Source: Listeria kieliensis
GTDB taxonomy: Bacteria; Bacillota; Bacilli; Lactobacillales; Listeriaceae
Assembly: GCF_003369925.1 (NCBI RefSeq)
Contig: NZ_LARY01000001.1
Coordinates: 124,001 to 188,000, forward strand
Reading direction: 5' to 3'
DNA length: 64,000 bases
Part shown: positions 27,884 to 35,976 of the stretch, piece by piece
How the letters are laid out: every line of letters starts with the position of its first letter
How positions within the stretch are numbered: the stretch's first letter is position 1
The notes under the pieces: model-generated
The model's input: the letters and a program-made list of their open reading frames with translations, nothing else
What the model was told of the DNA's origin: nothing
Database searches by the model: none
Made by a program: the position numbers and the translations under genes

Positions 27884-27997
27884 ATAAAAAAATCATGAGA
27901 AACTAGTAAAAAAATGTTTATATTGATCCCCCTCAAGGGAAAATGTAGTAGGATAGTAGGGTGGCTAAAACAAGTTTTTTGAGAGGGGATCACTATT

Positions 27998-28639
27998 TTG
28001 GAACAACCTTCTGTGGATGAGCTAAAAGAATGGCGAAATATTATGCTGATGCACCGTTTTGCGCTCGAAGAAGTCAATACCAAGCTGAAAATTCTCAATG
28101 AGGAATTTCAATTTTTACATGATTATAATCCAATGGAACATTTAAAGTCGCGCGTGAAATCACTTGAAAGTATCGGCGCAAAGTTAGAGAAAAAAGGCGT
28201 GGATATTACACCGGAAAATGCGCGCGAACACGTTCACGATATCGCTGGCATCCGGATTACTTGCTCCTTTGTATCGGACATTTTTAAAATTGAAGAGATG
28301 ATTAAGCACCAAGATGACCTTAAAATCTTGCGTGTGAAAGACTATGTTACATACCCGAAAGAAAGCGGCTATCGTAGCCTTCATATGCTCTGTGAAGTGC
28401 CGATTTTTCTTACGAATCGCTCTGAGAAAATCATGGTGGAAATTCAGATTCGCACCGTCGCGATGGATTTTTGGGCGAGCCTCGAACACAAAATTTACTA
28501 TAAATATCAAGATGGAGCGCCTGAATACTTAACGAATGAACTTCGCGAAGCGGCAGACATTGTGACGCATTTAGATGAAAAAATGAAAAACTTGAATGAC
28601 GAAATTAATAAGTATAAAAACAAATTGGAAAATGAGTGA
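27998..28639 (+). CDS. relP: Small alarmone synthetase, RelP/RelQ type
   Basis: (p)ppGpp synthetase of 213 residues containing only the synthetase domain. Key motifs: DIAGIRITCSFVSDI (ATP/Mg site) near residue 83, VKDYVTYPKESGYRSLHM (G-loop) near 113, and VEIQIRTVAMDFWASLEHKI near 147. It transfers pyrophosphate from ATP to GTP or GDP under stress. TTG start behind GAGAGGGG. By synteny it corresponds to L. monocytogenes lmo0802, which is called RelP; I cannot separate RelP from RelQ by sequence alone. Confidence 0.88.
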   Translation: MEQPSVDELKEWRNIMLMHRFALEEVNTKLKILNEEFQFLHDYNPMEHLKSRVKSLESIGAKLEKKGVDITPENAREHVHDIAGIRITCSFVSDIFKIEEMIKHQDDLKILRVKDYVTYPKESGYRSLHMLCEVPIFLTNRSEKIMVEIQIRTVAMDFWASLEHKIYYKYQDGAPEYLTNELREAADIVTHLDEKMKNLNDEINKYKNKLENE

Positions 28640-28672
28640 TTCTGTGCGTGAGTTGTTAACTTTGTTAATGAT

Positions 28673-28701
28673 TTGCGCATTTTTGGATTTTCCTGCATAA
28701 T
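28673..28701 (+). promoter_or_regulatory. Promoter of the antiporter gene
   Basis: TTGCGC (28673-28678), 17-base spacer, CATAAT (28696-28701), about 30 bases before the TTG start. Confidence 0.6.
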
Positions 28702-28730
28702 GTATACAGCACAAAAGGAGGAAACTGGAA

Positions 28731-30779
28731 TTGGAGATCTTTTTATTTGTTTTACTGTTATTACTTGCTATATTAGTATCCAATTTACTCAACCGCTTCG
28801 TCCCGGTTGTATCTGTCCCGTTAATTCAAATTGGACTGGGGATTTTAATTGCACTTTTACCACTTGGATTTGAACTTGAATTAAATCCAGAATTGTTTTT
28901 GCTATTATTCATTGCGCCCTTGCTCTTTAATGACGGTAAACGGACAGACAAGAAAGCTTTATGGAAACTTCGTGTGCCGATTTTACTTCTGGCTCTTGGA
29001 CTCGTCTTCATCACTGTACTCGTGATCGGATATTTTGTGAATTGGATGATTCCGACGATTCCACTTGCAGCAGCTTTTGCGCTTGCAGCAGCATTAGCCC
29101 CAACAGATGCTGTTGCGGTGAGCTCGCTTTCTGGACGAATTACTTTGCCGAAACGAGTGATGAGTTTACTTGAAGGTGAATCTTTGATTAATGACGCATC
29201 GGGTCTTGTTTCATTCCAATTTGCGATTGCAGCAATGGTCACAGGGACCTTTAGTTTATTGAATGCGTCTTGGAGTTTTCTTGTCATCGCGATTGGCGGA
29301 GCTCTTGTCGGACTGATCTTAACTTTACTCAAGTTTCAACTTTTGAAGTGGGTCAGGGGACTTGGAATGGAAGACGTTACCTTCCACATGTTAATTGAAA
29401 TTTTAACCCCATTTGTGATTTATTTAGCAGCAGAGGAATTACACGTGTCTGGAATCCTTGCTGTTGTCGCAGCTGGCATCATGCACGCCGTTGAGCGGAA
29501 ACGACTAGATCCACAACTTGTGAAACTGAGCGTGGTTTCGAAAAGTACATGGTCCGTTATTATTTTCGTTTTAAACGGTTTGGTTTTCTTGATTTTAGGT
29601 ACACAACTTCCATCTATTGCGAGAGTAGTTTGGGAAGATTCGGGGATTAGCAATACTCAAGTGCTGATTTATACATTCTTCATTACGCTTGCCCTTATTC
29701 TCTTGCGCTTTTTCTGGGTCAGCGGTTTATGGATGTTCGACTGGCTATTTAAAAGTGATAAATCGAAAAAACAACGTCCTTCTATTCGGGCGTCTGTCTT
29801 GACTAGTTTGTCAGGTGTTCGGGGAGCCGTTACACTGGCGACAGCCCTTTCTATTCCTTTTTTCCTCGACAATGGCGATATGTTTCCACAGCGAGCATTA
29901 ATTATTTTCATGGCATCGGGCGTGATTTTATTCACACTACTGATTGCAACGTTTATCTTGCCGATTCTTGCCAGAGGAAACGAAGCTGATCTCGGGAATG
30001 AACGAGCGGAGCGAGCTACGCAAATTTGGATTTTGCGAAACGTCAAACGAGAATTGCAAAATCAAATTACGCCGGATAATAAGGCGGCAACGGAAATGGT
30101 GATTCGTAACTATCGCCGCCGGATTCAGGAATTACAGCAGGGGGAAAACTCGCAAAAACGCGATATGACGCAAGCGGAAAAAGCGAAGCGTCTTGAGATT
30201 ATTTCGTGGGAGCATGAACATACGCAAGAACTCCTAGCGGATGGGAAAATCAGTGCGGAAACGGCTTATCGTTATGGGAGCTTCCTAAACATGATGGAAA
30301 GTGCTTTAAAACAAAAATTCAAAGCAAGAATCAGGAATTTGGTAGTATTTGGAAGACGATTGCTCCGTATTTTGATACATCCAAAACGGTTACGTGCGAT
30401 GAAATCAAAAATGCGCGAGCAGCATCCTGAACGTGCAAAAGCTTTTAAAGAAATTCGCTTTGTACGGATAGAAAATGAAAAAATGGTGATACGGAAGTTA
30501 AAAGCACAAATGAATCAAGATAACATGGATTTATTGCTTCCGCTTTTAAACGAACATAAAGAACAATTGGAACGACTTACAACAGAGCGCGTGCGTCCAA
30601 GTTCGCGAGAAAAATTCGAACAAAAAGTGCATGAAGTGGAACTTTCGGGGATTCAAATTGAACGAGATACAATCCAAAGCTTGTTTGAAGAAGGAAAGAT
30701 TTCACGCGATCTTGCGCGTGATATGCGACAAGATTTGAACCTACTTGAAACATACACAATCGAAGAAGATTTAGTTTAA
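28731..30779 (+). CDS. Na+/H+ antiporter, CPA1/NhaP type
   Basis: Monovalent cation:proton antiporter of 682 residues. The membrane domain (about 1-410) has some twelve segments with the ion-binding motif APTDAVAVSSL near residue 124 and GESLINDASGLVSFQFA near 147, and LRGAVTLATAL-like SGVRGAVTLATALSIP near 362. A charged cytoplasmic tail of about 260 residues (410-682) is rich in Arg, Glu and Lys and likely coiled coil. TTG start behind AAAGGAGG. Single-gene unit ended by a terminator. It expels sodium in exchange for protons, relevant to salt and alkaline stress. Confidence 0.9.
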   Translation: MEIFLFVLLLLLAILVSNLLNRFVPVVSVPLIQIGLGILIALLPLGFELELNPELFLLLFIAPLLFNDGKRTDKKALWKLRVPILLLALGLVFITVLVIGYFVNWMIPTIPLAAAFALAAALAPTDAVAVSSLSGRITLPKRVMSLLEGESLINDASGLVSFQFAIAAMVTGTFSLLNASWSFLVIAIGGALVGLILTLLKFQLLKWVRGLGMEDVTFHMLIEILTPFVIYLAAEELHVSGILAVVAAGIMHAVERKRLDPQLVKLSVVSKSTWSVIIFVLNGLVFLILGTQLPSIARVVWEDSGISNTQVLIYTFFITLALILLRFFWVSGLWMFDWLFKSDKSKKQRPSIRASVLTSLSGVRGAVTLATALSIPFFLDNGDMFPQRALIIFMASGVILFTLLIATFILPILARGNEADLGNERAERATQIWILRNVKRELQNQITPDNKAATEMVIRNYRRRIQELQQGENSQKRDMTQAEKAKRLEIISWEHEHTQELLADGKISAETAYRYGSFLNMMESALKQKFKARIRNLVVFGRRLLRILIHPKRLRAMKSKMREQHPERAKAFKEIRFVRIENEKMVIRKLKAQMNQDNMDLLLPLLNEHKEQLERLTTERVRPSSREKFEQKVHEVELSGIQIERDTIQSLFEEGKISRDLARDMRQDLNLLETYTIEEDLV

Positions 30780-30782
30780 CTC

Positions 30783-30829
30783 AAAAAAGCTTAAAAGTGG
30801 CATCTGGAATGCGCTTTTAAGCTTTTTTA
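30783..30829 (+). terminator. Terminator after the antiporter gene
   Basis: AAAAAAGCTTAAAAG and CTTTTAAGCTTTTTT form a 15-base stem with T run. Confidence 0.88.
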
Positions 30830-30868
30830 TGGCTTAAGTTACAGTTTAAAGAAATTTTGAAAAGTATC

Positions 30869-30897
30869 TTGATGTGTGATTTTAAATGTTGTATAAT
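30869..30897 (+). promoter_or_regulatory. Promoter of the XRE-cupin/potABCD operon
   Basis: TTGATG (30869-30874), 17-base spacer, consensus TATAAT (30892-30897). Confidence 0.82.
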
Positions 30898-30904
30898 GAT
30901 TCTT

Positions 30905-30970
30905 GTTTTAAGTAAACATGGTGTTTATAAATACTAAACAAGTGTGTTTCGAAGTTTACTTTTATTAAAC
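30905..30970. promoter_or_regulatory. Operator cluster: three GTTTA/TAAAC dyads
   Basis: Two identical-format dyads, GTTTA-N7-TAAAC, at 30923-30939 and 30954-30970, 31 bases apart (about three helical turns), and a tighter one, GTTTT-N3-TAAAC, at 30905-30917. All lie downstream of the -10. Candidate sites for autorepression by the XRE-cupin regulator. Confidence 0.6.
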
Positions 30971-30989
30971 TTTGAGAAAGGAAGATAAG

Positions 30990-31532
30990 ATGGAAATCGG
31001 CAATCGCATTAAGAATTTACGACTTAGTAAAAACCTGACACAAGAAGAACTTGGTGAGCGAACAGATTTATCGAAAGGCTACATTTCGCAACTCGAAAGG
31101 GATTTAAGTTCGCCGTCGATCGAAACTCTGTTTTCAATTCTTGAAGTGCTGGGTTCTACTCCAAAAGAATTTTTTGACGAAGAAGAAGGCAAACAAAAAG
31201 TCATATATGAACAGGAAGAACGGATTTTTTTTGAAGATGAGGAAAAGGGCTATCATATTGAGTGGCTTGTCCCCGAATCGAATGAAAAAGAAATGGAGCC
31301 TGTTTTACTTGAAATAGATCCACAAGGCGGCTTTAAAAAATTTGAGCCCTCGCTTTCAGAAACCTTTGCTTATGTGCTAACAGGAGAAGTCAAGGTGTGT
31401 TTGGGTGAAGAAAGTTACACGGCCAAAGCAAATGAAACCATTTATTTTCACGCCTCAAACCGCCATCAAATTGTTAATCAAACAAATGAAAAAGCAGTGC
31501 TCATCTTAGTGGCGACAGAATCGTATTTATAG
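30990..31532 (+). CDS. XRE family regulator with C-terminal cupin, PuuR-like
   Basis: Polyamine-type regulator of 180 residues. HTH_3 at residues 5-60 ([38 protein letters not shown]). Cupin_2 at about 105-180 ([37 protein letters not shown]), presumed to sense a small ligand. ATG 30990 is behind GAAAGGAAG; an in-frame TTG at 30972 has no site. First gene of the operon with potABCD, 16 bases upstream of potA, so it most likely represses polyamine uptake when polyamines are high. Confidence 0.88.
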   Translation: MEIGNRIKNLRLSKNLTQEELGERTDLSKGYISQLERDLSSPSIETLFSILEVLGSTPKEFFDEEEGKQKVIYEQEERIFFEDEEKGYHIEWLVPESNEKEMEPVLLEIDPQGGFKKFEPSLSETFAYVLTGEVKVCLGEESYTAKANETIYFHASNRHQIVNQTNEKAVLILVATESYL

Positions 31533-31548
31533 AAGGGGAGGAAGACAA

Positions 31549-32640
31549 GTGACAGAATCCATTATTCGTTTTAACGGCGTCACGAAACAATTTGACGATG
31601 ATGAACCCGTTTTGAAAAATGTGAGTTTTGAAATTGAAAAAGGGAAATTTTACACTTTGCTTGGACCATCAGGTTGTGGGAAAACAACGATTTTGCGTTT
31701 GATTGCGGGTTTTTTAGAAGCAACAGAAGGCGATATTTATTTAGGCGGGAAGAAAATCAATACCGTACCAGCCAATAAGCGCCCAGTCAATACGGTTTTC
31801 CAAGATTATGCGTTATTTCCACATTTAAATGTATTTGAAAACGTAGCATTCGGTCTTCGAATCAAAAAGCTAAATAAAAAGGCTATTGATGAAAAAGTGC
31901 AAGAAGCGCTGCGGTTTGTCAATCTATCTGGTTATGAAAAACGTGAAATCAGTGAAATGTCAGGTGGGCAAAGACAACGGGTGGCTATTGCACGGGCAAT
32001 CGTAAATGAACCCGAAGTTATTCTTTTAGATGAGCCGCTTTCCGCACTGGATTTGAAACTAAGAACAGAAATGCAGTACGAACTTCGCGACCTCCAAAAA
32101 CGATTAGGAATCACCTTTATTTTTGTGACGCACGATCAAGAAGAAGCGCTTGCGATGAGTGATGAAATTTTTGTGCTAAATAAAGGCGAAATTCAACAAA
32201 GTGGTTCGCCGATTGATATTTACGATGAACCGATTAACCGTTTTGTTGCTGATTTTATTGGGGAATCGAACATCGTTTCTGGCAAGATGATCCAAGACTT
32301 TGAAGTGGAATTTGTCAATCGTCGTTTTGAATGTGTCGACCAAGGCTTTAATGAAAATGAAACTGTTGAAGTCGTGATTCGTCCAGAAGATCTTGAAATT
32401 ACAGCGGCTGACAAAGGAAAGCTACAAGTAGAAGTCGATTGGGTATTATTCCGCGGCGTGCATTATGAAATGGGTTGTATCGACGTTGATGGCAATGAAT
32501 GGCTTGTCCATACAACCAAAAAAGCCAAAATCGGTGATAAAATCGGGCTTGCTTTTGATGCCGAAGCGATTCACGTCATGCGACTCGGAGAAACAGAAGA
32601 AGAATTTGACAAGCGCTTAGAAAGCTACGAAGAGGCGTAA
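31549..32640 (+). CDS. potA: Spermidine/putrescine ABC transporter ATPase, PotA
   Basis: Importer ATPase of 363 residues. Walker [20 protein letters not shown] near residue 38, Q-loop [10 protein letters not shown], signature [13 protein letters not shown] near 137, Walker [14 protein letters not shown]-loop VTHDQEEAL. The C-terminal TOBE region (about 270-340) includes [13 protein letters not shown] start behind GGGGAGG. Powers uptake together with the two permeases and the binding protein encoded next. Confidence 0.93.
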   Translation: MTESIIRFNGVTKQFDDDEPVLKNVSFEIEKGKFYTLLGPSGCGKTTILRLIAGFLEATEGDIYLGGKKINTVPANKRPVNTVFQDYALFPHLNVFENVAFGLRIKKLNKKAIDEKVQEALRFVNLSGYEKREISEMSGGQRQRVAIARAIVNEPEVILLDEPLSALDLKLRTEMQYELRDLQKRLGITFIFVTHDQEEALAMSDEIFVLNKGEIQQSGSPIDIYDEPINRFVADFIGESNIVSGKMIQDFEVEFVNRRFECVDQGFNENETVEVVIRPEDLEITAADKGKLQVEVDWVLFRGVHYEMGCIDVDGNEWLVHTTKKAKIGDKIGLAFDAEAIHVMRLGETEEEFDKRLESYEEA

Positions 32641-32644
32641 GTGA

Positions 32645-33454
32645 ATGACTAGAAAAGCAAGAAACTTGTATCTCGTTCCTTATATTCTTTGGATTATTTT
32701 ATTTGTCGTTGCGCCGATTTTATTGATCGTTTATTATTCATTTTTTGATGTCGATGGAAATTTTACATTTAGCAACTATCAGCACTTTTTTACGCCCGTT
32801 TATTTGAAAATGACATTGAGTTCATTTTGGTACGCTTTTTTAATCACTTTGTTCACCTTGCTCATTTCCTATCCGACCGCTTATTTGCTGACGAAATTAA
32901 AACATAAGCAGCTGTGGCTTTTGCTGATCATTTTACCAACTTGGATCAACCTTTTGCTTAAAGCTTACGCATTTATTGGGATTTTTGGCACATACGGAGC
33001 GGCTAATCAATTTTTGGATTTAGTCGGAATCGGACAACAGCAAATTCTTTTTACCGATTTTAGCTTTTTGTTCGTATCAACGTATATTTTCATTCCTTTC
33101 ATGATTTTGCCGATTTTTAATGCGATCGAAGAAATTAATCCGTCGCTCATTCAAGCTTCTCGCGACCTTGGGGCGTCCAATTTTACAACATTTCGCCGAG
33201 TGATTTTCCCGCTAACCGCAGATGGCGTGAAATCAGGCTGTCAAGCTGTTTTCATTCCGGCGCTTTCACTCTTTATGATTACACGTTTGATCGCAGGAAA
33301 CCGTGTGATTACACTGGGGACAGCCATTGAAGAACACTTTCTTGTGACGCAAGACTGGGGAATGGGCTCAACTATCGGCGTTTTCTTGATTATCGCGATG
33401 ATCATCATTATGTTTCTAACCGGAACTAAACGGAGAAAGGGGGCTAAAAAATGA
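32645..33454 (+). CDS. potB: Spermidine/putrescine ABC transporter permease, PotB
   Basis: Inner membrane permease of 269 residues with six membrane segments. The EAA loop that contacts PotA is EINPSLIQASRDLGASNFTT near residue 165. It starts four bases after the potA stop and overlaps potC by four bases. Confidence 0.92.
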   Translation: MTRKARNLYLVPYILWIILFVVAPILLIVYYSFFDVDGNFTFSNYQHFFTPVYLKMTLSSFWYAFLITLFTLLISYPTAYLLTKLKHKQLWLLLIILPTWINLLLKAYAFIGIFGTYGAANQFLDLVGIGQQQILFTDFSFLFVSTYIFIPFMILPIFNAIEEINPSLIQASRDLGASNFTTFRRVIFPLTADGVKSGCQAVFIPALSLFMITRLIAGNRVITLGTAIEEHFLVTQDWGMGSTIGVFLIIAMIIIMFLTGTKRRKGAKK

Positions 33455-34257
33455 AAAAACGAAAATGGAGCCATCTTTATTTCATTTTTATTTTTATCGT
33501 ACTTTATGCCCCGATTTTTTATTTGATGTTTTATTCGTTCAATTCAAGCGGAACGATGCACGGCTTTGGAGGTTTTACGCTTGACTATTACCGTGAAGTT
33601 TTCGCGGATACACGCTTACTCGTGATCGTTTTAAACACCTTTGTGATTGCGCTACTTTCTTCTGTAATCGCAACAGCGATCGGGATTTGCGGAGCTTTAG
33701 CCATTCGGTTTATGCCAAAACCCGTGGGCAAGAATTCATTACTCAGCTTGAATAATGTTTTGATCGTCAGCCCTGATGTGATTATCGGTGCAAGCTTCTT
33801 AATTTTCTTCACCCTTCTTGGATTAAAACTCGGCTTTACATCCGTGCTAGTTTCACACATCGCCTTCAGCATTCCGATCGTTGTGCTCATGGTGCTGCCA
33901 AAACTCCAAGAAATGAGTCCGACTTTGATTGACGCCGCGCGGGACTTAGGCGCGAGCCAGTGGCAAGTCTTATCAAAAGTCATTTTACCTTACATTGCTC
34001 CAGGCGTTCTTGCAGGCTTTTTTATGGCGCTCACTTATTCATTAGATGACTTTGCCGTTACATTTTTTGTGACAGGAAACGGTTTTTCGACTTTATCCGT
34101 TGAAATTTACTCACGGGCACGCCAGGGCATATCCTTGTCAATTAATGCCCTTTCAACCCTGATCTTCCTGTTCACGATTCTCCTTGTGATCGGTTATTAC
34201 TTCATCAACCGTAAAAATACAAGCAAAACCACAAGAACGGGGGCGAATAAACGATGA
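33451..34257 (+). CDS. potC: Spermidine/putrescine ABC transporter permease, PotC
   Basis: Second permease of 268 residues, six membrane segments. Early YAPIFYLMFYSFNSSG and the EAA loop MSPTLIDAARDLGASQWQVL near residue 152 are typical. ATGA overlaps at both ends link its translation to potB and potD. Confidence 0.92.
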   Translation: MKKRKWSHLYFIFIFIVLYAPIFYLMFYSFNSSGTMHGFGGFTLDYYREVFADTRLLVIVLNTFVIALLSSVIATAIGICGALAIRFMPKPVGKNSLLSLNNVLIVSPDVIIGASFLIFFTLLGLKLGFTSVLVSHIAFSIPIVVLMVLPKLQEMSPTLIDAARDLGASQWQVLSKVILPYIAPGVLAGFFMALTYSLDDFAVTFFVTGNGFSTLSVEIYSRARQGISLSINALSTLIFLFTILLVIGYYFINRKNTSKTTRTGANKR

Positions 34258-35327
34258 AATCACTGCTTAAAATTTTCATCCCGGTGATTCTCCTTGCCCT
34301 CGTCATGATGCTTCTCGCACATTTTATGAATCGCGAAGAAGGTTACGCTGGAGGAAATACATTAACGATTTACAATTGGGGCGATTACATTGACCCGAGT
34401 TTAATCAAGAAATTTGAAAAAGAAAGCGGCATGAAAGTCATCTATCAAACCTTCGATTCCAATGAAGCGATGATGACAAAGATTGAGCAAGGTGGGACGA
34501 CTTTTGACGTGGCAGTTCCAAGTGACTATGCGATTAACAAAATGAAGCAAGAAAACCTTTTGATTCCACTTGATCATAAAAAACTACCGAATGCCAAATA
34601 CATTGATTCCCGGTTTATGGATTTGTCATTTGATGAAGGCAATAAATATTCGATGCCGTATTTCTGGGGGACACTTGGAATCATTTACAATAAAAAACAA
34701 TTTCCAAATAAAGACTTTTCCACGTGGGATGCACTTTGGGATGCGGATCTGAAGAACCAAATTTTATTAATTGATGGCGCACGGGAAGTCATGGGAATTG
34801 GTCTCAATAGTCTCGGATACTCTCTGAATGATACAAACGAAGCGCATCTAGATGAAGCACTTCGCAAACTCAAAAAGATGACACCAAACGTAAAAGCAAT
34901 TGTTGGCGATGAAATTAAGCTTCTCATGGCTGATGGTGAAGCAGGCGTTGCCGTTACATTTTCCGGGGAAGCCTCTGAAATTCTCAGTGCGAATAAAGAC
35001 CTCGATTATGTCATTCCAAAGCAAGGATCGAATCTTTGGTTCGACAACATGGTCATCCCGAAAACCGCGAATAACGTGGACGGAGCGCATGCCTTTATCA
35101 ACTTCATGTTAAAGCCAGAAAACGCAGCTAAAAATGTAGAATATGTAGGCTATTCAACGCCCAATCTAGCAGCAGAAAAACTATTGCCGAAAGACATTTC
35201 AAGCGATAAACGATTTTACCCCAACCTAGACGAACTGCACAACCTAGAAGTCTATGATAATCTTGGAAAACGTATGCTCGCTCACTATAACGAACTCTTC
35301 CTTGAATTTAAAATGTATCGCAAATAA
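34254..35327 (+). CDS. potD: Spermidine/putrescine-binding protein, PotD
   Basis: Extracellular polyamine-binding protein of 357 residues. After an N-terminal hydrophobic segment (4-26) the mature part starts TLTIYNWGDYIDPSLIKKF, with FDVAVPSDYAINKM, YSMPYFWGTLGIIYNKK and NLWFDNMVIPKTA, which hold ligand residues in known PotD. The segment ends LAHFMNREEG without a lipobox Cys, so the protein appears to be held by an uncleaved anchor instead of a lipid, unusual for a Gram-positive binding protein. Last gene of the operon, closed by a strong terminator. Confidence 0.92.
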   Translation: MKSLLKIFIPVILLALVMMLLAHFMNREEGYAGGNTLTIYNWGDYIDPSLIKKFEKESGMKVIYQTFDSNEAMMTKIEQGGTTFDVAVPSDYAINKMKQENLLIPLDHKKLPNAKYIDSRFMDLSFDEGNKYSMPYFWGTLGIIYNKKQFPNKDFSTWDALWDADLKNQILLIDGAREVMGIGLNSLGYSLNDTNEAHLDEALRKLKKMTPNVKAIVGDEIKLLMADGEAGVAVTFSGEASEILSANKDLDYVIPKQGSNLWFDNMVIPKTANNVDGAHAFINFMLKPENAAKNVEYVGYSTPNLAAEKLLPKDISSDKRFYPNLDELHNLEVYDNLGKRMLAHYNELFLEFKMYRK

Positions 35328-35362
35328 ATAGCTAGGCGCCCGTGGGGCGCCTAGCTATTTTT
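35328..35362. terminator. Bidirectional terminator after potD
   Basis: ATAGCTAGGCGCC (35328-35340) and GGCGCCTAGCTAT (35346-35358), perfect stem with A/T flanks, shared with the converging DUF1697 gene. Confidence 0.92.
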
Positions 35363-35366
35363 GAAG

Positions 35367-35906
35367 TTATTTTTGCACCAGCTCGGCCAGTTTCAAGGTC
35401 GTATTGGCGTTACGAATCGTAATGGATTGGTATGCGCTTGTCTTTACGATTCTTGACCAACGCGATCTTGAAAAGGTTTTAAGTGGCGCAGACCAAAAAA
35501 TGAATTGGCCGTGTATGCTGATTTTTTCATATTCAGGTTTGATCTCACCGATTTGTTCAGCAATCTCGGCAGGCGTTGCCGGTGGAATAACGATAATTGT
35601 GTTGTGCTTTGAATCCGGATCGTTATTCCACCAATCAGGCGCGTAAGAGAGTGATTCAATCAGTTCTTCACCAGTAATCAGTGTTACAGGGATTTCGAGC
35701 GAAAAGTCGGCTAAAATCAGTTCCTCTACATGACTTTTCAATTGTTCCACATCATCTCGGTCAGAGGAAAATAAAATATTGCCGCTATTAATGTAAGTGA
35801 TCACGTCTGAAAAAGATCGAGCTCTAAACGACTCCTTCAATTCTGCCATGGAAAGTTTATTCTTTCCACCAACGTTAATACCACGCAAAAGAGCGATATA
35901 GCGCAT
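35367..35906 (-). CDS. DUF1697 family protein
   Basis: Cytoplasmic protein of 179 residues with the DUF1697 opening MRYIALLRGINVGGKNKLSM and ITYINSGNILF, and later PEYEKISIHGQFIFW. The fold is ferredoxin-like in known structures; no function is established. ATG 35906 is chosen because AAAGGTGG precedes it at seven bases; the frame is open ten codons further. Monocistronic. Confidence 0.85.
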   Translation of the reverse strand: MRYIALLRGINVGGKNKLSMAELKESFRARSFSDVITYINSGNILFSSDRDDVEQLKSHVEELILADFSLEIPVTLITGEELIESLSYAPDWWNNDPDSKHNTIIVIPPATPAEIAEQIGEIKPEYEKISIHGQFIFWSAPLKTFSRSRWSRIVKTSAYQSITIRNANTTLKLAELVQK

Positions 35907-35976
35907 TTTAATTCCACCTTTTGAGTTTTGCTTCATTATACTATAAACAGAACTAGAAAGGCAGTATTGTTATTAC

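Noticed and set aside
30841-30990. Riboswitch before potABCD
   Set aside because: The leader is short and contains DNA-type dyads but no stable RNA fold with a terminator.
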